Shown here piece after piece: positions 16,978 through 26,719 of a DNA stretch of 64,000 nucleotides; within the stretch, counting starts at the first letter, position 1; every line of letters begins with the position of its first letter. The position numbers were made by a program, and so were the translations under genes. The notes beneath the pieces are model-generated. The model did not search any database, was not told the origin of the DNA, and saw nothing but the letters and a program-made list of their open reading frames with translations. Location: contig NZ_AP025172.1 of NCBI RefSeq assembly GCF_003402535.2, positions 1 through 64,000 of the forward strand, read 5' to 3'. The stretch comes from Cupriavidus sp. P-10. Lineage in GTDB: Bacteria > Pseudomonadota > Gammaproteobacteria > Burkholderiales > Burkholderiaceae.

Positions 16978-17931
16978 ATGCTGAACATCGATGCGCCCAC
17001 CACCCAGGCGTCGCTGCCATTCGACCGCCTGATCCCCGCACTGAACGATGCGTTTGCGTCCGGATGCGAGGTGCCGCTCAGGCACAACCACACGGTCGCC
17101 GCCAAGCCCGGCACGCCCGGCGATTGCGGCACGCTGCTGCTGATGCCCGCCTGGAGCGTCTCCAGTGGTTATATGGGCGTCAAGACGGTCTGCGTCTACC
17201 CCGGCAACAACCGGCGCAAGCTGCCCGGGCTGTATTCGACCTACATCCTCTACAGCGTCGAAACCGGCAGGCCGCTGGCCCTGATTGACGGCAATGAAAT
17301 TACCTCCAGGCGCACGGCCGCCGCGTCGGCGCTTGGCGCCTCCTTCCTGAGCCGCAAGGACGCCCGCTCGATGCTGGTGCTTGGCGCAGGGCGGGTCGCC
17401 AGCCTGCTGCCTTATGCCTATCGGAGCGTGCGCGAGATCGAGCGGGTGGGCGTATGGGACATCAACGTGGACCAGGCGCATCGGCTGGCTGACCGCCTTC
17501 GTGCCGACGGATTCGATGCCCATGTCGTCAGCCGCCTGGACGCGAAGACCTGTGCGGTCGATGTCATCAGCGCGGCAACGCTGTCCACCGAGCCGCTGAT
17601 CCGCCGCGAGCACCTCAGCCCCGGCACCCACGTCGACCTGATCGGCGGGTTTACGCCGGCAATGCGCGAAGCCGACGACGCGTGCTTTGACGGCACCGCG
17701 GTATTTGTCGATACCGAAGAGGCGGCAAGCAAGGCCGGCGACCTGCTCTCGCCCATTGCCCGGGGCGTGCTGGCGCGGACGGATATCAGGAGCGATCTTG
17801 CCGGGCTCTGCCGCGCCGAGCACGTGGGCAGGCGCTCAGCGCAGGAGATCACGGTGTTCAAGGCGGTCGGGACCGCGCTGGAAGACCTGGCTGCGGCGGC
17901 CATGTGCTTCGAAGCCGTAGCGAACCATTAG
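16978..17931 (+). CDS. Ornithine cyclodeaminase/mu-crystallin-family imine reductase
   Basis: This is an NAD(P)-binding protein of the ornithine cyclodeaminase/mu-crystallin family, closest by eye to delta1-pyrroline-2-carboxylate reductases. The N-terminal region VPLRHNHTV and TLLLMPAW, then GVKTVCVYPGN and ALIDGNEITSRRTAAASALG form the substrate side; VLGAGRVAS near residue 127 is the dinucleotide fold. The C-terminal ITVFKAVGTALEDLAAA is conserved in the family. I prefer the ATG at 16978 (317 residues); ATGs at 16936 and 16945 overlap the end of the preceding gene, so translation may be coupled. Lying directly after the molybdoenzyme, it may reduce or deaminate a cyclic imino acid. Confidence 0.85.
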   Translation: MLNIDAPTTQASLPFDRLIPALNDAFASGCEVPLRHNHTVAAKPGTPGDCGTLLLMPAWSVSSGYMGVKTVCVYPGNNRRKLPGLYSTYILYSVETGRPLALIDGNEITSRRTAAASALGASFLSRKDARSMLVLGAGRVASLLPYAYRSVREIERVGVWDINVDQAHRLADRLRADGFDAHVVSRLDAKTCAVDVISAATLSTEPLIRREHLSPGTHVDLIGGFTPAMREADDACFDGTAVFVDTEEAASKAGDLLSPIARGVLARTDIRSDLAGLCRAEHVGRRSAQEITVFKAVGTALEDLAAAAMCFEAVANH

Positions 17932-17962
17932 AACGATCAAGGAAACTGCCAAGGAGTTCAGC

Positions 17963-19411
17963 ATGAAAGAGACAACAGGGATGGCAATTGCGGATGCCGG
18001 GAAGCCGCAGCAGGGCGGGTTGGAAGGCCTGGCGATACGCGTGACCGACTGGTCGGAACGGTGGTTTCCCGACTCTTATATCTTCGCGGCCATTGCCGTG
18101 GTGGTGGTCGCGGCGGGCGCCATGCTGGCGGGCGCACCGGCGCCGGCCGTGGCGAAAGCCTTCGGCGACGGCTTCTGGAGCCTGATTCCATTCACGATGC
18201 AGATGGCCGTGGTCGCGATCGCCGGCTACGTTGTGGCCGTCTCGCCCCCCGCATCGATGCTGATCGCCCGGCTGGCCTCGCTGCCGCGCACGGCGCGCGG
18301 CGCTGTAGCCTTCGTGGCCCTTGTCAGCCTGCTGACTTCGCTGCTCAACTGGGCGATCAGCCTGATATTCAGTGGCTTGCTGGTGCGTGCCATTGCCAGG
18401 CGCCGCGGCTTCCGGGTGGATTACCGCGCGGCCAGTGCCTCTGCCTATCTCGGCATGGGCGCGACGTGGGCGCTGGGGCTGAGTTCCTCGGCCGCACAAT
18501 TGCAGGCCAATCCTGCCAGCCTGCCCAAGTCGCTGTTGGATATCACCGGGGTGATCCCGTTCTCGGACACAATTTTCCTGTGGCAATCGATGGCGATGAC
18601 TGCGGTGCTGATCGTCGCATCATTGCTGATCGCATACTTCTCGGCGCCGACCGAGGACCGCGCGCGCACGGCGGCCGACATGGGCGTCGATCTGAATGAT
18701 GCGGACGAAGGCCTTTCGCGGCCGTCACGGCCAGGCGAGTGGCTGGAGTACAGCCCCATCCTGACACTGCTGCTGGTCGCCATGGGGGCAAGCTGGCTCT
18801 ACCAGGAGTTCTCCGCCAAGGATCCAATTCTTGCCATCTCTAACCTGAATACCTACAACTTCCTGTTCCTGCTGCTGGGCATGCTGCTGAACTGGCGGCC
18901 AAAGCGGTTCTTGCGCGCCGTTGCGAGGTCGGTGCCATCAACGTCCGGCGTCCTGATCCAGTTCCCGTTGTATGGCGGCATCGCCTTTATCCTGACCAAG
19001 GCGACCGGCGTCGATGGCGCCACTCTTTCCCACCATCTGGCGTCTGCCTTTGTCTCGATGGCGACCACGGAGTCGTTTTCCGCCGTGATGGGGATCTACT
19101 CCGCCGTGCTGGGGTTCTTTGTCCCTTCCGGCGGTGGCAAGTGGATCATCGAGGCGCCCTACGTCATGCAGGCCGCCAACGAACTGAAGGTGCACCTGGG
19201 ATGGGCAGTGCAGGTCTATAACGCTGCCGAAGCGCTACCGAACCTGATCAATCCGTTCTGGATGCTGCCATTGCTGGGTGTGCTCGGTATCCGGGCCAAA
19301 GATGTGGTTGGCTTTACGTTCACCCAGTTGCTTGTTCACACGCCGCTGGTGCTGCTTATGCTTTGGGCGTTCGCGAGGACGCTTCCTTATCATGCCCCAG
19401 TGATGCCTTGA
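17963..19411 (+). CDS. atoE: Short-chain fatty acid transporter, AtoE family
   Basis: This integral membrane protein of 482 residues belongs to the AtoE short-chain fatty acid transporter family. It has about 12 hydrophobic segments; AtoE-like stretches include ERWFPDSYIFA near the start, LLTSLLNWAISLIFSGLL and FFVPSGGGKWIIEAPYVM. The ATG has an AAGGAG ribosome site 7 bases upstream and lies 31 bases after the imine-reductase stop, so the three genes probably form an operon. It likely imports the carboxylate substrate of the pathway or exports an acid product. AtoE proteins normally carry acetoacetate or butyrate, which fits no other gene here, so the real substrate may differ. Confidence 0.9.
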   Translation: MKETTGMAIADAGKPQQGGLEGLAIRVTDWSERWFPDSYIFAAIAVVVVAAGAMLAGAPAPAVAKAFGDGFWSLIPFTMQMAVVAIAGYVVAVSPPASMLIARLASLPRTARGAVAFVALVSLLTSLLNWAISLIFSGLLVRAIARRRGFRVDYRAASASAYLGMGATWALGLSSSAAQLQANPASLPKSLLDITGVIPFSDTIFLWQSMAMTAVLIVASLLIAYFSAPTEDRARTAADMGVDLNDADEGLSRPSRPGEWLEYSPILTLLLVAMGASWLYQEFSAKDPILAISNLNTYNFLFLLLGMLLNWRPKRFLRAVARSVPSTSGVLIQFPLYGGIAFILTKATGVDGATLSHHLASAFVSMATTESFSAVMGIYSAVLGFFVPSGGGKWIIEAPYVMQAANELKVHLGWAVQVYNAAEALPNLINPFWMLPLLGVLGIRAKDVVGFTFTQLLVHTPLVLLMLWAFARTLPYHAPVMP

Positions 19412-19512
19412 GGGCTGGCGGACGGACGCTGGCCACGTTCCACGTCTTACTTGCGGTCCGTCAGCATGGCAAGATTCACACTCTTGCTATGTTGCACGCC
19501 AGGAGCGTTGTA

Positions 19513-20967
19513 GTGATCACCGTCCAGGAGCTGCTCGACACGGATTCGTTGGGCTTGAAAGGGATTGCCGGCCTTGCCGGCACGCACCGGTTAATCAACT
19601 GGGCGCACGCAGTCGACCTTCCGGACCCATGGCGCTGGGTGAGTGCCGGCAACCTGGTGATGACGACTGGCACTGGCATTCCCAGGTCGCCAAAAGAGCA
19701 GGTGCACTGGCTTGAGCTGCTTGCTCAGACCAATTGCAGCGCTTTGGTGGTCGCGCCTCAAGCCGGTGCGCCAAAATTGTCGAAACAGATGCTCGAGACC
19801 GCCGAGCGCCTGATGTTCCCTGTCCTTGGCGCCAGCTTCGAGCTTGAATTCGTGAAGCTGGCGCACCACGTCATTGAAAGCGTCCTGCAGGCGCAGCGCG
19901 AGAGTCTCAAAGCCAGCCAACGCCTCTTCCAAACCTATGCAGAGGCCATGCGTGACCACGCGGATTTCTCGGGCCGGCTTTCCGTCCTGGCAGGAAATCT
20001 AGGAATAAGCCTGAGCATCGAGGATGCCGCCTCCGGCGTGACGCTATTTGCCTCCGACAGTTCACCGCACCGGAAGCCGGAGCAATCCGCCACTGCCGAG
20101 AGCGTCGCCATCGGCGGGCGCACAAGAGCAAACTTGGTCATACGCCGCAAAAAGCAGAAGGCTCCTGAGGACCCTGTGGTTGTCCGCTCCCTTGTCGGTC
20201 TGCTAGCGGTGGAGCTTGAACGACTGATGATTCATCGCGACGACCAGCGTGAAGAGGGGGCGGACCTGCTTCGAAGCTTGTTGAAAGACGATACGGATTT
20301 CGCTTTTGTTCGGCCAATGCTGGAGCGACGCGGCCTGACGGGTACTCTGGTCTGTCTGGCCATCCAGCCAGCCAAGGCAGGCCCATGGTCACCTGCCGAA
20401 ATACACCAGGCGCCAGGGCTTCAAAACAGAACGCCGCTGCTCTTTCAGGATGATGTGCTTCTGGCGCTCTCCATGGATGAGCAGGAGGCGCTGGATGCCA
20501 TTTTGCGCAGCCTTGGCGACGGGACCACGATTGGAATAAGCGGCCCCATTTCTGTGGCGACAGGCTTCCGGGAGAGCGTTCGTCAGGCGCGGCTTGCCCT
20601 TGTCCAGGCCATCGAACGGGAGACCACCGCCCTCCGGTACGGCGAGGCTGAGACCGGGCTCATTATGGCGCCAAAATCACTTGCCGAGGCCCGAGCCTTG
20701 GTGGGGCGGTATCTCGGGCCACTGATTGAACATGATCGGGTCCATGAGACCTGTCTATTGACGACCCTGATGCGGTTCCTGACAAACGATGGGAATTGGA
20801 AGGCGACGGCATTCGATCTGGGTATCCATCGCCAGACCCTGGTGTACCGCCTCAAGTTGGTCGAGCAACTGACCGGCCTCAAGCCCACCAGCACAGACGG
20901 AACGGCGCGTTTCTGGATCGCGTTGACCGCGGGCAGGAATGCCAGGCTGCTCCCCGAGCAAGCCTGA
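19513..20967 (+). CDS. PucR/CdaR-family transcriptional regulator
   Basis: This is a PucR-type regulator: an N-terminal PucR domain (TVQELLDTDSLGLKGIAGLAG through LVVAPQAGAPKLSKQM), a central sensor-like region around 160-380 and a C-terminal helix-turn-helix (NWKATAFDLGIHRQTLVYRLKLVEQLTG). Such proteins control purine, amine or amino-acid catabolism. I chose the GTG at 19513, which has AGGAG exactly 7 bases upstream and starts at the domain boundary (484 residues). It lies between the AtoE gene and the permease-oxidase-cupin genes and probably controls the latter. Confidence 0.9.
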   Translation: MITVQELLDTDSLGLKGIAGLAGTHRLINWAHAVDLPDPWRWVSAGNLVMTTGTGIPRSPKEQVHWLELLAQTNCSALVVAPQAGAPKLSKQMLETAERLMFPVLGASFELEFVKLAHHVIESVLQAQRESLKASQRLFQTYAEAMRDHADFSGRLSVLAGNLGISLSIEDAASGVTLFASDSSPHRKPEQSATAESVAIGGRTRANLVIRRKKQKAPEDPVVVRSLVGLLAVELERLMIHRDDQREEGADLLRSLLKDDTDFAFVRPMLERRGLTGTLVCLAIQPAKAGPWSPAEIHQAPGLQNRTPLLFQDDVLLALSMDEQEALDAILRSLGDGTTIGISGPISVATGFRESVRQARLALVQAIERETTALRYGEAETGLIMAPKSLAEARALVGRYLGPLIEHDRVHETCLLTTLMRFLTNDGNWKATAFDLGIHRQTLVYRLKLVEQLTGLKPTSTDGTARFWIALTAGRNARLLPEQA

Positions 20968-21015
20968 TACTCCGGAAGGTGCGGACAGTAAAGGGGGCTT
21001 CCAACCTTTCATACA

Positions 21016-21025
21016 TTTGTACAAA
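21016..21025. promoter_or_regulatory. TTTGTACAAA palindrome before the permease gene
   Basis: A 10-bp perfect palindrome lies 105 bases upstream of the permease ATG in the 162-base gap after the PucR gene. It could be an operator; a match this short is weak on its own. Confidence 0.25.
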
Positions 21026-21129
21026 GGCGACCCGCGACATCATCTTTTTTCGCATAGGCAGTGGTTCGTTGCCTGCTTAGTATTCCTTCGCATAACAGTC
21101 ACAACGACTGATGACGAAGGAGACAAGCA

Positions 21130-22545
21130 ATGCCTATCCAATCAGAGCATGACCCCCGCCTCAAGCGGGTGCTCAAAACTCGCCACATCAGCATGCTGGC
21201 GCTCGGCGGCGTCATTGGCGCCGGCCTGTTCGTCGGTTCCAGTTCAGTGATTGCCACGACTGGACCGGCCGCCTTCATTACCTACGCCATTACCGGGGTA
21301 ATTGTCGGTCTCATCATGCGCATGCTCGGCGAAATGGCTGCTGCGCGACCATCAAAGGGATCGTTCGTGGACTATTCCCGCATGGCATTCGGCGACATCG
21401 CCGGGTTCTCCACGGGCTGGCTCTACTGGTACTTCTGGGTGATCGTCGTCGGGTTCGAAGCAGTAGTCGGGGGTCAGATCATTAACGGCTGGTTACCGCA
21501 CATCCCGGTCTGGATGATAGCTCTGGGCCTCATGGTCCTGATGACCTTGCTTAACCTGCTGTCGGTCGATTCCTTCGGGGAAGCCGAATACTGGTTCGCA
21601 GGTGTCAAGGTGGCCGCCATCGTCGTGTTCCTGGTAATCGCCGGCGCTTATGTGTTCAAGCTGTGGCCCGGCTCCACGGCGGATTTCGGCAATCTCACGC
21701 AGCATGGCGGACTTCTCCCTCACGGTACGTTGGCCTTGTTCTCCGGCGTCGTATCGGTAATCTTCTCGATGACCGGGGTGGAGGTGGCAACCATCGCTGC
21801 CGCTGAGTCTGACAATCCCTCCCAAAACATTCGCCGTGCCGTCAATACCGTGATGGCGCGCATCCTCGTCTTCTTCGTTCTCTCAACACTCTTCATCGTT
21901 GTCGCGCAACCTTGGACTGAAATCGTCCCAGGCAAGTCGCCTTTCGTTACAACGCTGCAGAAGGTCGGCATCCCGGGCGCGGCCGATTTGCTGACCGCGG
22001 TCATCCTGGTTGCTGTGCTGTCTGTGCTTAACGCCGGTCTCTACACGTCCTCGCGTCTGTTGCACGTCCTTAGCTCCAACCACGAGGCCCCCGCCTGCTT
22101 GGCCAGGAAGAGCCGTCGCGGCGTGCCAGTCTGGGGGGTTGCCACCTCAACCCTGGTGGGATACGGGTGCGTGGTGATTGCAGCCTTGTGGCCGGATACG
22201 GTGTTCCAGTTCCTGCTCGATTCGTCTGGCGCGGTCTTCCTCTTCGTCTACCTGATGATCTGCCTCTCTCAACTGAAGCTGCGCAAGCAGTGGGAACGCG
22301 AGGGCACGCTGAAATTCAAGATGTGGCTTCACCCCTGGCTGCCCCTTCTCGTCACTGCGGCCATCATTGCGGTGCTGGTCAGCATGGGCATCAACCCTGC
22401 CACCCGCCTAAGCCTGGGCCAGTGCTTGATCGCAATCGTCACCATCGTCCTTGCATATGGCGTGATGAAGCTGGTGCGATCGGACAAGCCTCAAGCCCTT
22501 AATCATGTCGAGCCCGCTCGCCAGGCCAGCAGCCTTGGCAAGTAA
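21130..22545 (+). CDS. Amino-acid permease, APC superfamily (GABA/proline type)
   Basis: This is an APC-superfamily permease of 471 residues with about 12 membrane helices. The N-terminal LKTRHISMLALGGVIGAGLFVGSS is the signature of the AAT group (GabP, AnsP, ProY), and GVEVATIAAAESDNP in helix 6 is part of the transport core. The ATG at 21130 has AAGGAG upstream. An FAD oxidase and a cupin follow at 30 and 13 bases, so the product is likely an importer of the amine or amino acid that the oxidase attacks. Substrate choice among GABA, asparagine, proline or an omega-amino acid cannot be made by eye. Confidence 0.92.
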   Translation: MPIQSEHDPRLKRVLKTRHISMLALGGVIGAGLFVGSSSVIATTGPAAFITYAITGVIVGLIMRMLGEMAAARPSKGSFVDYSRMAFGDIAGFSTGWLYWYFWVIVVGFEAVVGGQIINGWLPHIPVWMIALGLMVLMTLLNLLSVDSFGEAEYWFAGVKVAAIVVFLVIAGAYVFKLWPGSTADFGNLTQHGGLLPHGTLALFSGVVSVIFSMTGVEVATIAAAESDNPSQNIRRAVNTVMARILVFFVLSTLFIVVAQPWTEIVPGKSPFVTTLQKVGIPGAADLLTAVILVAVLSVLNAGLYTSSRLLHVLSSNHEAPACLARKSRRGVPVWGVATSTLVGYGCVVIAALWPDTVFQFLLDSSGAVFLFVYLMICLSQLKLRKQWEREGTLKFKMWLHPWLPLLVTAAIIAVLVSMGINPATRLSLGQCLIAIVTIVLAYGVMKLVRSDKPQALNHVEPARQASSLGK

Positions 22546-22575
22546 GCCTTACCTCCGTCGAAGTGAGATTCTCAA

Positions 22576-23958
22576 ATGCGCCCGGAAACTGAATTGTTGA
22601 AGCTGCCCCTGCGCCCACTGTGGCATCAGTTGGGTCGAGAACGAGCCAAGCTCACCGAAGAGGTCGAGGCCGATGTGGCGATTGTGGGGGCTGGGTACAC
22701 CGGATTATGGACGGCGTACTACCTGCTGAAGGCACAACCTTCGTTGCGCGTTGTGCTGGTTGAACGGGAAATCGTCGGCTTCGGTGCGTCCGGGCGCAAC
22801 GGTGGATGGGCGTCAGCGATCTTTCCGATTTCTCTCTCCAGGGTCGCTCAGATGTACTCGCACGCTGGCGCAATGCACCTTCAGCGCGCCATGAACGAGA
22901 CAGTCGATGAGGTGGGGCGCACGCTGGCGCTGGAGGGAGTTGACGCCGACTTCAAGAAGGAAGGCTTTATTTCGCTGGCGCGTAGTCACGCGCAGCTTAC
23001 AAGAGTGAAGGCGGCGGTAGAGGCATCGACACGTTTCGGTCTTCCGGATCAGTGGCACGCGCTGGATGGGGACCAGGCGTGGCAGAAGGTGAAGGCGACC
23101 GGCGTCGTCGGAGCGCTGTACACCGAGCACTGCGCCCTCATTCACCCCGGAAAACTGGTGCATGGACTGGCTTCGCTGGTTGAAGCCATGGGGGCCCGTA
23201 TCTATGAGAACTCCGAGGCGACTAGCATCTTGCCCGGGAGCATTACTACTCCGGAAGGGAAAGTCCGGGCCGATACCGTTGTGCGCGCCACGGAAGCATT
23301 TTCATGCCAGCAGGCCGAACATCGTCGCTCGGTCATCCCGCTCTACTCGCTGGTACTGGCTACCGAGCCGCTGCCTCAGTCGCTTAGACATCGGCTGCGT
23401 TTGGATCACCGGATGGCTTTCAATGACATGCGGCACCTGCGTGTCTATGGACAGGTTACCGCTGAAGGTCGCCTGGTATTTGGCGGTCGTGGCGCGCCCT
23501 ACCAATGGGGCTCGAAGATGTCGGACGGCGTCGACCAGATGGGTGAGGCACACGCCAGGATTCATGCGTCGATGGTGGACTTCTTCCCGGAACTGGCTGA
23601 TGCAACGATCACGCACCGTTGGGGCGGAGCGCTGGGTGTGTCGCGCGATTGGTGCCCGACCGTGAGCATGGACCCATCCACGCGAATTGCCTGGGCCGGC
23701 AACTACGTAGGCGACGGCGTGGCAACCAGCAACCTGGCCGGTCGCATTCTGCGAAACATGATCCTTGGCATCGACGAGGAGATTAACAGGCTACCTTTCG
23801 TGAACCACAACTCGCCGGCATGGGAGCCTGAGCCCTTGCGGTGGCTGGGCGTCAACAGTGGTCTGTTCGCAGCAGGCCTGAGCGACTATGAAGAGAAGCT
23901 AACCAACCAACCTTCGCGCACCGCCATGCTGCTGGAAAAGCTGACGGGCGCTCACTAA
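22576..23958 (+). CDS. FAD-dependent amine/amino-acid oxidoreductase (DAO family)
   Basis: This is a DAO-family flavoprotein of 460 residues resembling gamma-glutamylputrescine oxidase and related deaminating enzymes. The FAD-binding motif VAIVGAGYTGLWTAYYLL lies at about residues 34-51 with the acidic partner VLVERE, and GFGASGRNGGWAS follows. The C-terminal AWAGNYVGDGVATSNLAGRIL contacts FAD in the family. There is no signal peptide, so it acts in the cytosol. It is paired with the permease upstream and a DUF861-type cupin downstream, as in many amine-degradation units. The product would be an aldehyde or keto acid; mmsA, 1.2 kb away on the other strand, could handle a semialdehyde. Confidence 0.9.
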   Translation: MRPETELLKLPLRPLWHQLGRERAKLTEEVEADVAIVGAGYTGLWTAYYLLKAQPSLRVVLVEREIVGFGASGRNGGWASAIFPISLSRVAQMYSHAGAMHLQRAMNETVDEVGRTLALEGVDADFKKEGFISLARSHAQLTRVKAAVEASTRFGLPDQWHALDGDQAWQKVKATGVVGALYTEHCALIHPGKLVHGLASLVEAMGARIYENSEATSILPGSITTPEGKVRADTVVRATEAFSCQQAEHRRSVIPLYSLVLATEPLPQSLRHRLRLDHRMAFNDMRHLRVYGQVTAEGRLVFGGRGAPYQWGSKMSDGVDQMGEAHARIHASMVDFFPELADATITHRWGGALGVSRDWCPTVSMDPSTRIAWAGNYVGDGVATSNLAGRILRNMILGIDEEINRLPFVNHNSPAWEPEPLRWLGVNSGLFAAGLSDYEEKLTNQPSRTAMLLEKLTGAH

Positions 23959-23971
23959 GCAGAGGCATTGA

Positions 23972-24322
23972 ATGAAGAAATTCACCATCGTGAAAGCGCG
24001 CGATATTGCAGCAGCGGGACTCACCCCAGCCGGACAACGAACTGGTGCCGATAGCGGAGACCCGCAAATCGCCACCCAGCGCCTTGCCCCCGATGCCGTG
24101 GGCAACTTGGGCATCTGGGAGTGCCTGCCAGGCGGCTGGCCGGTCGTTGACCGTCCGGACACGGAGTTCACCTACATCATTTCCGGCCGAGCAATCCTTA
24201 CCGACGATTCGAGTGGCGAAGCTATCGAGATCTGCGGCGGCGATCTGGTCATTCTGCCGCCTGGCTGGACTGGTCGCTGGGACATCATCGAGCCGGTCCG
24301 CAAGGTTTACGCGATCTATTGA
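23972..24322 (+). CDS. Small cupin protein (DUF861 / ureidoglycine-aminohydrolase type)
   Basis: This 116-residue single-domain cupin resembles the DUF861 (cupin_3) group. WECLPGGWPVVDRPDTEFTYIISG is the first motif with the Glu seen in this group, and GGDLVILPPGWTGRWD the second, followed by KVYAIY. It starts 13 bases after the oxidase gene and ends the permease-oxidase-cupin operon. Such cupins accompany amine oxidases, but no reaction is known for this branch that I can name. Confidence 0.85.
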   Translation: MKKFTIVKARDIAAAGLTPAGQRTGADSGDPQIATQRLAPDAVGNLGIWECLPGGWPVVDRPDTEFTYIISGRAILTDDSSGEAIEICGGDLVILPPGWTGRWDIIEPVRKVYAIY

Positions 24323-24466
24323 TTGAACTGCCGAGCAGCAATTGCCGGTACGTGCTCACGAGCTTGTCCTGGGTGGCGGCTCCACACAGCTGGAAGAAAC
24401 CCGGGGCAAGCCGACCAGCCCTGCGACCTGGTCCCGCAGCAGTTCGAGCTCGAGTTCGCGTTCCAT

Positions 24467-24676
24467 TTACCGGAGCTTTGCGCTGCCCGCGAACTTTGCG
24501 AATACCCGAGCCTGGACTGCGCTCATCATTGCCAGGAAATCGTCACTGACGGGCGCGCTGATCGTCACGCCGGTGGCGTCCTTCGGCTTCGCGCCAGGCG
24601 GGTCGAAGATGAAGCGCGCATCAGACTTGCCGGCGGCCTTTTTCTTCAGGATTAGTGCGACTGGCCCGCGTTCGGC
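24467..24676 (-). pseudogene. Open frame without start, continuing from the 24652-24981 gene
   Basis: A 69-codon open frame runs from just after a TGA at 24677-24679 to a TAA at 24467. Its composition looks protein-like: a basic LILKKKAAGKSDARF stretch, then FDPPGAKPKDATG and a helical tail. It has no ATG, GTG or TTG start and overlaps the end of the next gene upstream in another frame. It could be a frameshifted tail of that gene or chance. Confidence 0.3.
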
Positions 24677-24981
24677 TCACCGCCGGCGAAGGGGATTTCA
24701 TGCTCCCGCAGCTTCTGCAGCGATTTGGTCAGCCTGGTGCCGTGCTTGCGATCCGCGGCCAGCAACAGGGCTTCTATGCGCTCTTCGAGCCCCGCAAGCT
24801 CGCGGTCGCCGGGTAGCCTGGCTGCCTTCATTTCCTGGAACTCATTGGCAATACGCTTCACCAGCTTGCGCACGAACTCCGGGTCAAGGGTGCCCTGCGC
24901 CGCAGCAACTCCGATATGCTCGATCAAGCTCTTCAGGCCTTCAGGGGTCGTTTCGGTCGCAGACGGCATGTCATATGTCAT
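24652..24981 (-). CDS. Small hypothetical protein
   Basis: This 109-residue frame has a GGAG ribosome site 5 bases before the ATG. It encodes a mostly helical, charged protein (GLKSLIEHIGVAAAQGTLDPEFVRK in two parts, then ELAGLEERIEALLLAADRKHG), with no cysteines, signal peptide or membrane segment. I do not recognise the family. It stands alone between convergent units. Confidence 0.45.
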   Translation of the reverse strand: MTYDMPSATETTPEGLKSLIEHIGVAAAQGTLDPEFVRKLVKRIANEFQEMKAARLPGDRELAGLEERIEALLLAADRKHGTRLTKSLQKLREHEIPFAGGEPNAGQSH

Positions 24982-25198
24982 GGCAACTCCATTCGGCAGG
25001 TCGGCTCATTTCAGGCCGCGGTCGCTCGCACCTTACGCATTTCGCAGGCGCATGGCAATGGAATTCCCCGCCATATGCGCGATACGCCAGCCAGAATCTT
25101 GAGGGAGCCGTTGCAACCACTTCATGAAAGCCACCATAGCGCCGACGGGCGCCTCCCGACGCCAGGCTTGTTCGCCCGGCGTCGACCCCTTCACGCTA

Positions 25199-26719
25199 TC
25201 ACTTAGCAGTGGGCATCGCGAACTCGGCTCCACGAGCCGTATCGTTGGGCCAGCGTTGCATGATGCTCTTCTGGCGCGTGTAGAAGCGCACGCCTTCCTC
25301 ACCATAGGCATGCATATCGCCAAACAGCGAGCGCTTCCAGCCACCAAAGCCATGCCATGCCATCGGCACCGGGATCGGCACGTTAATGCCGACCATACCG
25401 ACTTCGATGTGGCGGGCGAATTCGCGGGCAGTTTGCCCGTCGCGGGTGTAGCAGGCCACGCCATTGCCGAATTCGTGCGCGTTGACCAGCTTCACGGCTT
25501 GCGCGAAGTCATCCACGCGCACGCATGAGAGCACCGGGCCAAAGATCTCCTCCTTATAGATCCGCATGTCCGGGGTCACGTTGTCAAACAGCGTCCCGCC
25601 GGTAAAAAATCCTTGCTCGTGACCAGGCACCTTGTAGTTGCGGCCGTCGACCAAAAGCCTGGCGCCTTCTTCCACACCGAGCGCGATGTAGTTTTCGATG
25701 CGTTCGAGCGCCTGGCCTGTCACGACGGGGCCCATCTCGGCGTCAGCCTCCATGCCGTTCTTGATGACCAGTTCGCGCGCGCGCGCTTCCAGCTTCGGCA
25801 TGATCTTGTCTGCCACATCGCCGACGAGCACTGCCACGGAGATGGCCATGCAACGCTCGCCGGCCGAGCCGTACGCTGCGCCGATGAGTCCATCCACGGC
25901 CTGGTCGATGTCTGCATCGGGCATCACAACCATGTGGTTCTTTGCCCCGCCCAGCGCCTGGACCCGCTTGCCAAGCCTGGCGCCTGTCTCGTAGATGTAG
26001 TTCGCAATCGGGGTGGACCCGACGAAGCTCACGGCCTTGACGTCGTTGTGATGGAGCAGGGCGTCCACGACGGTCTTGTCACCCTGGACGACATTGAAAA
26101 CGCCATCGGGAAGCCCCGCATCCTTGAGCAGGCGTGCCATGAAGAGCGAGGCCGAAGGATCGCGCTCACTGGGCTTCAGGATGAAGCAGTTGCCTGCCGC
26201 GATGGCGACGGGGAACATCCAGCACGGCACCATGCACGGGAAGTTGAACGGCGTGATGCCAGCCACCACGCCCAGCGGCTGGCGCAGGGTCCAGTTGTCC
26301 ATGCCGGTCGAGACCTGGTCCGTGAAGTCGCCCTTGAGCAGTTGAGGGATGCCGCAGGCGAACTCGATGATGTCGATGCCGCGGCTGACTTCCCCGGCCG
26401 CATCGCTTAGCACCTTGCCGTGCTCTGCCGTAATGATCGCGGCCAGTTCGTCCTTGTGCCGGTTCATCAGTTCCAGGAACTTGAGCATCACGCGGGCCCG
26501 GCGAATTGGCGGGGTGTCGGCCCACTTCGGGAACGCGCCCAGCGCGGAAGCCACGGCGGCATTCACGTCCTCGCCCGTGCCCAGGCGAACTTGGCGCGCT
26601 ACCGCTCCGGTGGCGGGATTGAACACCGCCTGCGATCGCTTGCCGTTGCCTTCGTACGGCTTGCCGGCAACGAAATGAATGACATCTGCGGGGTTGGTAT
26701 AGGGCGTAGTCACGGGCAT
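25199..26719 (-). CDS. mmsA: CoA-acylating methylmalonate-semialdehyde dehydrogenase
   Basis: This NAD- and CoA-dependent aldehyde dehydrogenase oxidises methylmalonate semialdehyde to propionyl-CoA, and malonate semialdehyde to acetyl-CoA, in valine, beta-alanine and inositol breakdown. The 506-residue length and the active-site segment [18 protein letters not shown] (catalytic Cys after Arg) are diagnostic for MmsA rather than ordinary aldehyde dehydrogenases; [21 protein letters not shown] and [13 protein letters not shown] are NAD-domain segments. AGGAG abuts the ATG directly; a GTG 6 bases further on is better spaced and may be the real start (504 residues). It is divergent from a LysR gene 181 bases away. 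The usual partner mmsB is absent here. Confidence 0.95.
   Translation of the reverse strand: MPVTTPYTNPADVIHFVAGKPYEGNGKRSQAVFNPATGAVARQVRLGTGEDVNAAVASALGAFPKWADTPPIRRARVMLKFLELMNRHKDELAAIITAEHGKVLSDAAGEVSRGIDIIEFACGIPQLLKGDFTDQVSTGMDNWTLRQPLGVVAGITPFNFPCMVPCWMFPVAIAAGNCFILKPSERDPSASLFMARLLKDAGLPDGVFNVVQGDKTVVDALLHHNDVKAVSFVGSTPIANYIYETGARLGKRVQALGGAKNHMVVMPDADIDQAVDGLIGAAYGSAGERCMAISVAVLVGDVADKIMPKLEARARELVIKNGMEADAEMGPVVTGQALERIENYIALGVEEGARLLVDGRNYKVPGHEQGFFTGGTLFDNVTPDMRIYKEEIFGPVLSCVRVDDFAQAVKLVNAHEFGNGVACYTRDGQTAREFARHIEVGMVGINVPIPVPMAWHGFGGWKRSLFGDMHAYGEEGVRFYTRQKSIMQRWPNDTARGAEFAMPTAK

Larger units (their letters stand above)
24323..25198. other. Poorly coding region between cupin gene and mmsA
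   Basis: About 875 bases hold no gene I can recognise except the two uncertain minus-strand frames listed separately. The stretch next to the mmsA stop (25033-25198) is open on the minus strand but resembles nothing I know. No inverted repeats, transposase pieces or tRNA were seen. Confidence 0.4.
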
